Of a stretch of 64,000 nucleotides of DNA, positions 38,000 to 48,562 are shown in pieces. The DNA is from Aspidiotus rigidus. Its lineage: Eukaryota > Arthropoda > Insecta > Hemiptera > Diaspididae. Each line of letters starts with the position of its first letter. Positions within the stretch are counted from its first letter, which is position 1. Below the pieces are notes generated by a model, which worked only from the letters and a program-made list of their open reading frames with translations, did not search any database and was not told where the DNA came from. The stretch lies in the NCBI GenBank assembly GCA_035079385.1, contig JAVHKY010000052.1, positions 12,276,001 to 12,340,000 of the forward strand. Reading direction: 5' to 3'. The position numbers were made by a program, and so were the translations under genes.

Positions 38000-39248
38000 G
38001 TATAATTTATCTGCGGACAAAAACTATTCTTTCAATTTGACATAAAAATCTTCAGAGCTTTAGAGCAAGAAGAGGATATTAATGTAGAAAATGAAGATCT
38101 TTGAAGGGATTATTATTGCAACTTTGCAAATTCGAAAGAAGTTGGAATTAGGTTTGCTAATACTGTAAACCTAATGAAACATTTTTTTGAAAATCACATC
38201 ATCGTAATTGCATGATAATTCAACTGAATGCAAAGACATTTTATTTCAATTCATTGGGAAGATAAATCCAAAGTCTGAATTTCCTCACTTTACTGCATTG
38301 GATATCCTGCCTGGTAATGTAAAGGTTTTAGATCATTGCCTTACTCAACCTATTATGATAGCTGAGAATATTCTTAGTAAATGTGAAAGATCTGCCGCAT
38401 GCTCCAGCTTGAAGAATATCGGATATCAATATATTTATAAACATAATATGAAGGATACAGATTCAATGAGTGATTGTTCCTTGAATGATCTGTTCAGTTC
38501 TTCAGCTGATGATATTCTTGACGAAAAAGAGTTGCAGAAACCCAGTAAAAAAAAACGCGGAATAACAACTTTTAAGACTTGCCAGCTGAAAATATATATG
38601 GGTTGCCAAAAATTGCTACTTCCTCACGAAGATAATTGTAGCCAGTTAACAAATTCAACGACAAAATTAGATGTACTCATTCTGTGTCCCATAAACACCG
38701 AATCTATTTACAGAAAAATAACCAAACACCTTGGTCTTATAATGATTGAAGATATGTTCCAAAAAATTGAGAAAAATGCTAAGAATAAATGTTTATCCCC
38801 AAATGTGACCAATCAAGAAGCAAAATTGTATTCCCTATTTCAAAATTATGTTGCCAGGTCCCTAATATTGGGTTGTAGTAATATTTCAATAACTTGCGAT
38901 TTAGCAATATTCAAAAACATGCAATCAAGTATCAAGTGTATGATATTTAGTGAGAAAGATAAAATAAGTCATATGATTGCTGAACCATTAATACATATAC
39001 AAGTACAGGTCCGAGATGACTCTTTTATTGAATATTTAGGTACAGTTTCAAAAATTATCAACTTCACGCTCAAATACAAAGTCAGCGTACCTGCAGTTTA
39101 CTGCATAAAGAAAGGAGATGAAAAAACATTCTATAATCGTAATGTTTCAGCTGTTGGCATAATACCGTACTATATTTTAAAATTCTTTACTGAAAAAAAA
39201 ATAGCCGAGAAAAAAGTTGAAGAATCAATGTTTTATAGCTGTAATTAG
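38000..39248 (+). pseudogene. unidentified long AT-rich frame
   Basis: From 38208 to 39248 the frame is open for 346 codons. The first codon is TTG directly after a stop; the first ATG is at 38355. Coding sense seems to extend upstream in another frame (KLFFQFDIKIFRALEQEED, then an in-frame TGA, then ANTVNLMKHFFENHI), so a longer protein with one stop and one frameshift is likely. The middle has an acidic stretch and a basic patch KPSKKKRG, and the end includes PLIHIQVQVRDDSFIEYLG and LKYKVSVPAVYCIKKG. There is no signal peptide or membrane segment. I do not recognise the family. It sits between a gypsy LTR and the polymerase island. Confidence 0.5.
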
Positions 39249-39912
39249 TTTTATTATGTAAATACTTACCTGAAATTTTGTTTTGAATCTAAGTGGAACT
39301 TTGTATATTACCTTTAATTGTGGATTATTTTGTCATTTCTGCCCCCTTTTTTCCCTTTTTTTTTTCCACCTCAAAGTTTTGGAAGGTTTTAAATATGAAA
39401 TCGAAAATTATGCAAAAATATTTCTTTATAATATGTATATCTATAATTTTATATATTTTAAAATTTACCGCACTGAAAGTAAATAGCGTAGAGTGTTTAT
39501 TAAAGATGAATTAGAGTTGTTCTTCAGAAAGATAGTTATTTGAGAAAAATTCATGACATGGGTTTGTATTTATTATATAAAAGTAAAATGACTATGTTTT
39601 GTACACATACTCTTATTCCTCCAACAATGACATTGAGTTTTTGAAAGTTTGCAATGTATGTTTCTTTATATGTGATGAATTCATGCATACGGCTTGATCT
39701 TTCTTGGTTGTGATTCAATGAACATAACTTGATGAAAATTTTCAGGAAATTTGTTTAGGATTTTGCAATGAGGTTTTTACAGTTTTACAAGATTTAATTG
39801 ACTGTGGTATTCTGAAAAGGAATTCCATAATGTGACAAAAAGAAATTATTGTGACTTGATAAAAATGGGCAAAATTCTTGATTTCATAAAATTGAGGTTA
39901 TAAATTGAGTAC
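39249..39912. other. AT-rich spacer
   Basis: No motif-bearing frame. Short open stretches at 39283-39514 are of very low complexity. Confidence 0.4.
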
Positions 39913-40303
39913 TCACTGAAACCCTTCTAAATTGTCAATGAATGATAAATAATCAAATTTTTTGTTACTTTGATTTTCTTTTTGTCCATCTGCTTTTATG
40001 ACTATATTATTATTCAAATTGATACAAACTTTTCTTGTAGAATCTTTATCAATTTTATTATCATTGCAATGTGATAAAACTTTAGTTTCAGGTTTTTCAA
40101 AAATACCAAAAGTGAATCGTCCATTTTTATCCCGATTAATTTTTATAATATTTAGATTTCTTCTACCTATGAGGAATATCATATTTTCTTAGATATTTAT
40201 TCATAGTTTTCAAGCTTATATTATATTTTTCCCTGAAAGATTTTTTGGTATTATTTATGAAATCATATTCTCTCATCAATTTGATTAATGTTGCATGATC
40301 CAT
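39913..40303 (-). pseudogene. helix-turn-helix-like small protein, frameshifted
   Basis: From ATG 40303 a 46-codon frame reads MDHATLIKLMREYDF, SFREKYNISLKTMNKYLRKY, DIPHR, stop. The pattern (helix, turn with SLKTM, helix NKYLRKYDI) looks like a sigma/resolvase-type HTH. In the overlapping frame the sequence goes on as GRRNLNIIKINRDKNGRF for 89 codons to 39913, suggesting one protein of about 130 residues with a single frameshift. It is divergent from the coiled-coil frame starting to its right. Its role is unknown. Confidence 0.45.
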
Positions 40304-40339
40304 TTATTTATAAAATTTTGAGAATGGTAAAAACATTAT

Positions 40340-40895
40340 TATAAGAATCAATCAACATCAGATATTGCTAGATCATATATGAACTTGATCAAAGAATTTC
40401 ATAAAGGAATTAATGAGAAAAATTTTGATGATGAAACTAAAAAGGATTACAGAAAGCTTGTTAATGCAATTTTTGTTCCTGCTTGTGAAGCAAGATGTAA
40501 TAAGTAATATACTTTATCAAAATTTATCAAATGATTTAATAAATCTCCTGAATAATAGCAAACACTTGGAAGAAGAGAATAATCAATTGAAAGAAGAAAA
40601 TAATAGATTGCTTAAAAAATATAATGAAAAATCTCAAATCAAACCTGTTAAATATGATTCTGGTTTGGATATATCTGTAACAACAAAATCCTTCAATTTA
40701 CTGCCAGTTTTAGAATTAATGAAAATTCAAAAGAAGATAGATGAAATGAAAATAGATTTTGGTAATAAATTCACAAGAGTTGATGTCAAAGATTCAGATA
40801 TTCCATCTAAAGATAAAATAGAAAGAATTTATGCAAAGACTAGTGAGTCTGAAAAATCAGTCATAAATCAAAAACCTAAGAAATTAAAAAATTAA
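40340..40895 (+). pseudogene. coiled-coil protein remnant of the AT-rich island
   Basis: The first part (TSDIARSYMNLIKEFHKGIN, then NAIFVPACEARCNK) ends in a stop, and an overlapping frame to 40895 (160 codons) gives LINLLNNSKHLEEENNQLKE and NNRLLKKYNEK, a clear leucine-rich coiled coil, then a lysine-rich end. The family is not recognised. It shares the strong AT bias of the polymerase remnant downstream. Confidence 0.45.
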
Positions 40896-40969
40896 CACCT
40901 AGAACTTGATCTTAGAGATATTACATAATAAGCCTAATCATTTTTCAGAACTTTTTACATTGATTAATT

Positions 40970-41350
40970 TTGGAAGGTTTTAAGTATGTCTATTTTTATG
41001 TCTTGAAAAGTTTTATATCGGTTTTTACGTCTTGACAGGTTTCAAGTTGTTTTTATGTCTATTTTGGACATGGAGTTTTTGAAAAGGTTTTGTGTCTATT
41101 GTTGACATGTTTTATGTTGGTTTCTCGTTTCTTGTCTGTTTTATGTTGGTTTTGTGTCTATTTTTGAACTTATTCTTTTTTGAGAAGGTTATGAATGTAT
41201 TTTTAACATATTTTAATTTTTTATCTATTTTAAAAATATTTTATGTCTATTTTTGGAACGACCTATTTTGGGAAGGTTTTACGTCTAGTTTTGAAAGGTT
41301 TTATGTCTATTTTGAAAAGGTTTTTATTAGATCATTGTTTACAAAATTCC
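40970..41350. repeat. degenerate tandem repeat, GGTTTTATGTCTATTTT units
   Basis: About ten imperfect units of 25-40 bp built on GGTTTTAYGTCTATTTTTG. A long open frame through it is a by-product of the repeat. Confidence 0.7.
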
Positions 41351-41417
41351 TTATTAAAAAAATTTCGATATAAATAAGAAGAATGAATCTATCTAAGAAA
41401 ATTATTTTAATTTATAA

Positions 41418-41696
41418 GACTTATTTTCAGCTATTGATGCTGGAGAGCTTCATCTGTGTACTAAATGTCAGAAATCTAAAAGCAGTGATGATTTTAGTAA
41501 AAATCAGTATTATTGTAAACCATGTAAGAATTTATTAATGAAAAAACATAATGATGAATTGAAATTAATCGATAAACAGTGTGAATGTGGAAAGAGGATA
41601 AATATAAGAAGTTATAATACCCATTTAAAATCAGATTATCATAAAAGAAGATTAGAAATGACAAAGGAAAACATCAATTTTAAATTAATATCTTGA
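41418..41696 (+). CDS. small double zinc-finger protein
   Basis: An open frame of about 92 codons lacks an upstream ATG. It encodes LCTKCQKSKSSDDFSKNQYY and CKPC (four cysteines, CxxC..CxxC), then CECGKRINIRSYNTHLKSDY and HKRR (C-x-C with two histidines, like a U1-type finger). A CAG just before codon 5 resembles a splice acceptor. It lies 65 bp ahead of the polymerase remnant on the same strand. The pairing of the two fingers with a type B polymerase suggests they belong to one invader. Function unknown; DNA binding is an inference. Confidence 0.5.
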   Translation, partial: DLFSAIDAGELHLCTKCQKSKSSDDFSKNQYYCKPCKNLLMKKHNDELKLIDKQCECGKRINIRSYNTHLKSDYHKRRLEMTKENINFKLIS

Positions 41697-41760
41697 AAAA
41701 TAATTTTGTTATTAAAAAATTTTCTGTATAAATTAGAAATAAAAAAACTTCTACACAAAA

Positions 41761-44700
41761 ATGAATAACAGAAATCAGATCTCAATAAGTATTGTAAGAA
41801 ATGAGACAAGAAGACAAGATACAAATATTGGTCACTGGATTCAGTTTTTTAAAGCGCACAATATATATGCAAATAAAACTACAAGGCAAATAGAATACGA
41901 TTTAAGAAAATATAGGATTTGTGTAGTTTTTAGCGGACAGGAGGTAATAGAAAAATTAAATAAGTTATATGAAATATTAATTCAAAAATTAGGAGAATCG
42001 AGAATTCATGAAAGAAAATTAGAAGTTTCCTTTGAACTAAATAATGAAGAAATTATAATTCTTGGCTGACTGGTACACCATTCAATTTTAAAGAAGATAT
42101 ATTTGAAGCAAATACAACTTTGTTATCACAAAATAATTACAAAATTAGACCTAGATTTGTAGATGAAAATTTTAGAAGTAGACATGCACAATTTGAAATT
42201 CAGAATGAATGGGGAATTCAAGATTTGATAGAATTTTTACTTGTTATGAAAAAACCTACTTTTGGTCTCTTGAAAAAATATTTAAGACAACATGTTGGAA
42301 TTAGAGCTAATTTTTGTGTTACTGCAACCTATGAAAGAAGAGGTCAAACAGAGATCATCCAGACTGAATCAATACATTTATATACAGATAGAAAATTATA
42401 CAATTCTTCCTGAATCTAATATGGATACCTAATATGTATGATAATGTTATCAACTACATAATGGAAACACATGAAAAATATCTGAAAACTTAGAAGGGTC
42501 ACAATGGGTTTTAGTATCATTTTAGAATCAATATAAATAGATGCGATCCATTAGGAGCTAGTTCATTCATTCAACTCCCAAAAATCTTAGCAAGTAAAAA
42601 AGCTATAGTAAATGTGGAAAATGAACGTGATAATAAATGTTATTTATGGTCTATTTTAGCTGGTTTATTTCCAGTTGATGAACATCCAGAAATAGTGACT
42701 AAATATAAACAATATGAATATATTTTTGATGAAGCTTTAAAAGGGATTGAATTTCCAATCAAAGTTCCAGAGTTAATAGGCTTAATTTGATCAAAGGAGG
42801 ATTATCAATTAACATATATCATCATAATAATCAATATAAAATCTATCCTTTATCAGATATAACTAAAGATGAAAAAGAAAATCACATTGATTTATTATTT
42901 TCAAAAGATGATGAAGGAAATTCTCATTATTGTCTAATTAAAGATATAGAAATTAGTTGGGAGACAAGTTACAAAAAATTGTAAAAAGAAATATCCTTGT
43001 AAAATGTGTCTAAGCAGTTTTCCATGTGAAAAAATATTATTTGATCATAAGAATTATTGTGGATTGAATAAAGCTGCAAAAGTGGTTCTACCTGATAAGG
43101 CTGATAATATTGTCGAATTTAGAAATTATTATAATCATTCAATGAAAGCTCCATTTGCTATTTATGCTGATTTTGAAAGTCTTATAAGAAAGCTTAATAA
43201 AGCAAGAGAATTGAATAAAAAGATGGAAAAACTTTGTAAAAAATTAAATAAGACTAAAAAAGAAGTTGAGAAGTATGAATCATATACAATAAAACTCCAA
43301 AGACATTTTTCAATTAGTTTTGTCTGTTATATTAAGTATGCTGGTGGAGAAGTTGAACAGAACATATCTGAGTATTTTGGTTTAGATGCGCCAAAAAAAT
43401 TGTACGAGAAGTTGAGAGAAGATGCTTTATTTTATTGTTAGAAATTAATTATTTAGATAAGAAAATAAAAATGAAAGAACTATCTGAGATACAGAAAATG
43501 GAATATAAGTACTCAAAAAAATGTCATATTTGTGAGAGAAAGCTCCAAGATATACCTCCTTCTATTGAGAAAGAAATGAGAATATTGAAAAAAAAAAATC
43601 GACATTACGTGTAGTAGGTATTTTATTAAAGATGAAAGATGTTGCACTAGTAAAGCAACTTTATCCTATGTATGAAGAAAGAAAAGTAGAACTATATAAT
43701 AATCTTTCAAAATTAGTACAAGAAATGAAAAATAAATACGTGAGAGAAAATGAAGGAAAGATTAAAGTTCGAGATCATAATCATCTAACCGGGGAATATA
43801 GAGGACCAGCTCATAGCAACTGTAATTTGAATTACAAAATTCCTAGATTTATTCCTATTTATTTTCACAATTTCTCTGGGTATGACGCTCATTTATTTGT
43901 TAAGGAATTTGGAGATGATTATGATAATATTAAACTAATTCCAAATAATGAGGAAAAATATATATATCATTTTCTAAAATTGAAATATGATTCTGGCTCA
44001 AAGAATAATAAAGATGAAATTATTTTCAATAATATTGAGTGAGATTTTTAGATTCATATAAATTCCTATCAAATTCATTATCTGAATTAGCTAAAAATTT
44101 AAAAAGATGTCATTCTAAAAATTTAAAGAAATGGTTTGATGAAAAAGCACCTAAAAACTTATCTGAATTGGAAAGAAAGTATTTGTTTAAATTATTGAGT
44201 AAGAAATTGGCCTACCCTTATGATTATATGAACTCATTGAAAAAATATGATGAAGAACAGCTATACCTTCAAAGGATAAATTTTATAATCTATTGAATGA
44301 TGAGCATGTTGATGATGGAGAATATCATTATGCTGAAGAAATTTGAAAGTATTTTAATATTAAAAATATGAAGGAATTCACAATGCTATATAATATAATA
44401 GATGTACCTACTCTTATTGACTGATATTATGGACAATTTTAGGGAAACATCTCTTAAAATATATAAATTAGATCCAGTTTGGTATTACACATCTCCTGGA
44501 TTTGCTTGGGATTGTATGCTAAAAACTACTAAACAAAAGCTGGAATTATTAACTGATGTGGATATGTTATTAATGTTTGAAAGAGCGAAACGAGGAGGAA
44601 TTTCTCAATGTTCAAACAGATATGCAAAGGCTAATAATAAATATATGGGAAAGAAATTTGATAAAACTAAGGATTCTTTATTCATTCAATATTTGGATGC

Positions 44701-45215
44701 AAATAATTTATGGATGGGCCATGTGTAAACATTTACCATATATGGGGGATTTGAATGGGGAAATCCAGAATATTTTGACATGAATAGAATTTTAAAAATG
44801 AAAGATGATCAGAAAATTGGATATCTTTTTGAAGTAGATTTAAAATACCCCAATGAATTGCATGATAAACATTCTGATCTACCCTATTGTCCAGAAAATG
44901 TAATTGATAATAATCAACTTCCAAAATTATTCACTACATTATATGACAAAAAGAAATATGTTCTTCATTATTTAAATCTTGATCAAGCTCTTGAAGCTGG
45001 ATTGAAATTGGAAAAAATTTACAGAGTTATAAAATTTGATCAATCCGACTAGATGAAAGTATATATTGAAAAGAATACAGAACTAAGGAAAAAAGCTAAG
45101 AATGATTTTGAAAAGGATTTCTTTAAATTAATGAATAATTCTGTTTTTGGTAGAACCATGATGAATGTTAGAAAGCATGTTGATATAAAATTAATTTCAG
45201 AAGGTAATAATTGAC
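41761..45215 (+). pseudogene. protein-primed family B DNA polymerase of Maverick/Polinton type, many frameshifts
   Basis: Pieces in order: an N-terminal domain with VRNETRRQDTNI and CVTATYERRGQTEI; INRCDPLGASSFIQLPKIL and NERDNKCYLWSILAG; CLSSFPCEKILFDHKNYCG (zinc-binding); APFAIYADFESLI (exonuclease I, D and E); KVRDHNHLTGEYRGPAHSNC with IPIYFHNFSGYDAHLF; RFLDSYKFLSNSLSELAKNL; YTSPGFAWDCMLK; YLDANNLW (motif A, frame broken just after); then [20 protein letters not shown] (motif B). This is the DNA_pol_B_2 order seen in Maverick/Polinton elements, adintoviruses and bidnaviruses. I count eight or more frame changes. Palm motif C (DTD) is missing, so the 3' end is lost. No capsid, ATPase or integrase was found nearby. 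Confidence 0.85.
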
Positions 45216-45277
45216 AATAAGTTCTAAATTTAGTCAACCTTCTTTCAAATGATTATTGGAATTTTTCTATATAAATA

Positions 45278-45478
45278 ATGATTGAATTTCCCAAAATGAA
45301 GATATATAAAGAAGAATATGAAGAATATTACAATAAATGTAGAGATAGGGCAAGAGAGAGAATAAGAGAAAAAGATAGAAAGATAGATACACCTATTGAT
45401 GACTGTGATAAATCACCAATAAGAGAAAATGATTTTGAATCAGATATTGACTCAGAAGAGGATCAATTTTCTATATAA
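45278..45478 (+). CDS. small highly charged frame
   Basis: 66 codons from ATG: KIYKEEYEEYYNKCRDRARE and an acidic end (ESDIDSEEDQ). It lies 60 bp after the polymerase remnant. Composition alone gives no family, and it may be non-coding. Confidence 0.25.
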   Translation: MIEFPKMKIYKEEYEEYYNKCRDRARERIREKDRKIDTPIDDCDKSPIRENDFESDIDSEEDQFSI

Positions 45479-45499
45479 TTTATCTCAACATCAGATTCA

Positions 45500-45815
45500 A
45501 AATCATCACGAGGTAGATTTAGATTTTTTATTTCTTTTTCAATAATTCTTCATAAAGCGCTTAAATGAGCGATAATCCATAGGACAAGCCTGCTCTGCAG
45601 GTGAATATTTATCATAAATTTTCCATATTTTGTTCTTTTAGATTCAGGTAAATATTGAATTTTTATCTGATAAAGGATCCATCAATGTTTCATACTTTGG
45701 TCTTAATCTTGCAACTGGATCTTTAAAATATGGTATAATATTTTTGAAATCAAATTCATTTAATCCCACAAAAGAACCTTTATAGACCTCCATAAAAGTG
45801 TCAAGCGTACTGAAA
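45500..45815 (-). pseudogene. minus-strand coding remnant, unidentified
   Basis: Minus-strand frames give YKGSFVGLNEFDFKNIIPYF and KDPVARLRPKYETLMDPLSD, then in other frames QYLPESKRTKYGKF, DKYSPAEQACPMDYRSFKRF. The smooth continuation across frames suggests one decayed protein. It faces the polymerase, as genes on opposite strands do in Polintons. The identity is unknown. Confidence 0.35.
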
Positions 45816-46117
45816 ATTGATATGTAAAAGTGAAGTATTTTTGGAGCCTTTAAAAGTGGAGAAAATTGAATGAAACGTTCAGGAATCCATAACAGTTGTA
45901 GAACATGAAACCTGAGTAATTTTGTGAATCGATTGAAAGTGCCGAAATATGAGTGAAAAACTAAAAAATTTGACAGCTTGTAGCTCATAAATAGGAACTT
46001 GAGAATCAATGAAAAGTGAAGAAAAATGAGTAAAAAAGTGAGAAATCTGGCTGCTGTAGCTCATAAATGGAAACTTGAAGATTGATGAGAAGTGAAGAAA
46101 AATGAGTGAAAAATTGA

Positions 46118-46315
46118 GAAATCCATAACTGTCCTAGAAAGCCATAAAATCCAGAACTGTCCTAGAAATCCAGAACTGTCTTAGAAATCCAAGACTGTCC
46201 TAGAAATCCAGAACTCCTGAACTGTCTTAGAAATCTAGAACTGTCCTAGAAATCCAGAAATGTTCTAGAAATCCAGAACTGTCTTAGAATCCAGAAATGT
46301 CCTAGAACATACATT
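46118..46315. repeat. about 20-bp tandem repeat, CCAGAACTGTCCTAGAAAT
   Basis: Nine or so imperfect units end where the R1-clade LINE fragment begins. The stretch before it (45.82-46.12 kb) also has two related 100-bp copies (GTAGCTCATAAAT.GGAACTTGA...). Confidence 0.85.
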
Positions 46316-46321
46316 ACCCCT

Positions 46322-47675
46322 CTACTCCTGCTCAGGATGATCAGCAGCTATCTTAGCTGCCGTGAAATCCAAGCAGAGACGTCTGCTGGTACAGTAAAGC
46401 GCTCTGTCACTTGTGGGGTACCGCAGGGGTCGGTCCTTGGGCCGCTTTTGTGGTGCGTCGCATTTAACGGAATCTTTAAGGTGAAGCTGCCACCGGGGGT
46501 TAAGCTTATCTGCTATGCGGATGACACCCTGGTGGTATACACCGCCGAAACAACTGTAGCGGTGGAGAGCAGGGTAAACCGGGCCCTAGAGGATGTGACG
46601 CGTTGGATCGAGTCGGCTGGACTTGAACTAGCAGCAAGTAAGACGGAGGCCATTTTGTTCACGACCCGTCGGAAGTTCAAGCCAGCCACCTTTTGCCTGC
46701 AAGGTGTGGAAATTGAAATCAAGAAGCAAATGAAATACCTGGGCATCTAGTTTGACTCAACGCTGAGCTTCAGGCACCATTTCCTGATGGCAGCGGAAAA
46801 TGCGGGCCGTGTAGTTGGATACCTAAGCCGCCTTATGAGGAACCTCAAGCAAGGAGAAGGATCATGATGAGCACCGCCTTGTCGATCCTCCTATACGGTG
46901 CGCCAGTATGGGCCGACTGCATGAAGATACCATACCGAAGAAGAGAGATGGTAAAGATCCAACGAAGAGCTGCGCTGAGGTGTGTTAGTGCCTACCGCAC
47001 TGTCTCGACGGAGGCTCTTTGTGTATTAGCACGTACACCACCAATCGAGCTCCTTGCTGAGGAGAGAGCGGTGGTGTTCGAAGCAAAGAAGAGAACGACG
47101 ACCAACCAAGAAGCTTCACGGGTCAAGCAGGAGGCCAGGCGCTCCTTGCTTGTAAAGTGGAAAGCAAGAATTGCCTAGAGTGAGCTGGGTACATGGTTAA
47201 CCCGTGTGCTAATACGTGACCTTGATGAGTGGATGAACCGACACATGGTTAGCTGAACTTTCACCTGACGCAGGTGTTAAGCGGCCATGGCTGGTTCAAT
47301 AAGTACCTTCACGAGAAGTTAAGGAAAGTTGAGCAGGCAACGTGTTTGCTCTGTAACCAAGGGCGGGATGATGGACCACAACACACCTTATTTGAGTGTG
47401 AGGCGTGGAGGAGTGAGCGGGACAAGCTTAGTCGGTCTCTTCAAGAGATTGGGGTAGATGAAGCGCTCGACCCAAGTAGCCTGGTACCCACCATGCTAGG
47501 TTCCGAAGAAGCATGGAACCAGGTGTCTGCATTTGCGGCCACCATCATGAAGAGGAAGATGGACCAGGAATGGAATAGGCAAATGCAGAACCACGCTATG
47601 GCCTACTCAACACCTGTGTACCATCAACATCCAGATCTGCAGGAAGAAGAGGAAAAAGGATACCGTTCAGTTTGA
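46322..47675 (+). pseudogene. R1-clade LINE RT to C-terminus, 5'-truncated copy 1
   Basis: It starts inside RT with SCREIQAETSAGTVKRSVTC, GVPQGSVLGPLLW (motif B), YADDTLVV (C) and ASKTEAILFTTRR, then STALSILLYGAPVWAD (thumb), SAYRTVSTEALCVLARTPPI and a C-terminal knuckle CLLCNQGRDDGPQHTLFEC. This order is that of R1/TRAS-type LINEs. A stop after MKYLGI, one after KARIA and two frame changes break it. It is GC-rich against AT-rich surroundings. A second copy of the same family starts near 62.85 kb. Confidence 0.85.
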
Positions 47676-47785
47676 TAGGGCCTTTATAGTTGTTTGAAAG
47701 AGTCTTACGTTTATATGATTGCTCCGCGTCCTCTATTTCGGTGAACTTACTACGGTACGTTCACTGTCCATACAAATATGTCTAA

Positions 47786-47945
47786 CCAGTTAGAAGGTCG
47801 AATATGTCCGGCACTGCCGTCCAAAATTTGAAGAAAAAAAGATAAACAAATAAATGATTTATTTATTTATTTACTTATTAAGAACCCGACGTTTCGATAG
47901 TACAACTATCATTATCAAGGGTTAAAACGTGAATGAAAAAAAAAG
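47786..47945 (-). repeat. Penelope-like terminal repeat, left copy, with hammerhead-like motif
   Basis: An inverted copy of 62285-62444. On the minus strand 47883-47923 folds as AACCC, TTGATAAT, hairpin GATAGT-TGT-ACTATC, GAAAC, GTC, GGGTT, which is the hammerhead order (stem I, core, stem II, GAAA, short stem III, cleavage GUC, stem I). Core C3 and G8 are replaced by T and A. Confidence 0.6.
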
Positions 47946-47984
47946 GAGAGGAGAACAACAGAAATACGAATGAACTAAAGAATA

Positions 47985-48134
47985 TTAGTCATGATGAGGT
48001 ACACGTTTCATGACCGGTAAGTACAGGCTAATGACACCATCGACGTCGGATTTAAAGTTTACAGCGTTATCATTTTTCAAGATCTCGACAGCTTCGCGTA
48101 TTTTCCTTTTAGTGGTATTATCCTCAAAACATAT
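47985..48134 (-). pseudogene. C-terminal tail of the interrupted Penelope-like protein
   Basis: Directly beyond the 3' LTR the minus strand reads FEDNTTKRKIREAVEILKND and VNFKSDVDGVISLYLPVMKR, then a stop. Its KRKIREA.EI pattern is the usual end of the GIY-YIG region and fits as the missing end of the frame cut at 61.46 kb. Confidence 0.75.
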
Positions 48135-48545
48135 TGTGACGTTCTACCAGTCACTGAATATCTCTTGACGCCAATAATAAAGAACAATTACAAAAACCGA
48201 GCTTTATTACTGGTACCGCAAGTACAACACTTCTAAACACCGTTAAACTGTAACACAATCGCGTTAAAGAATGAGAACACGTTAACTATCGCTTTAAGAT
48301 TACAATTGAAACGCTTTATCGGGTTGCTGCCGGCTATTTATAGTCTCACCCTTATTTCCGGAATTCTCAAGATTTCTTCTAGAACGGCAAACAGGTTATG
48401 CAAGAGTCCTTACAATCAATGGAGCACGTTCTAGGTTGTTCAAGCGTATTCGGCAAAGTAGTTAAGCGATAAGTACGCTTCCTTGCGGTGTCTGCTATTA
48501 TTAAAAGTTTAGCGGCATGTGCAAGCTTGGTGTTTGCGCCTTCCA
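48135..48545 (-). repeat. outer gypsy 3' LTR
   Basis: TGTGACGTTCTACC to GCGCCTTCCA, 411 bp. It differs from the 5' LTR at about seven positions. It carries the same ACTATAAATAGCC promoter element in minus sense near 48340. Confidence 0.9.
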
Positions 48546-48562
48546 CGTTCCCCTCCTCAGTT
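48546..48562 (-). other. outer gypsy polypurine tract
   Basis: The minus strand reads CTGAGGAGGGGAACG just upstream of the 3' LTR, the usual plus-strand primer position. Confidence 0.75.

Noticed and set aside
41092..41373. A 93-codon phenylalanine-rich membrane-like protein
   Set aside because: It is the translation of the GGTTTTATGTCTATTTT tandem repeat, so the hydrophobic look is compositional.
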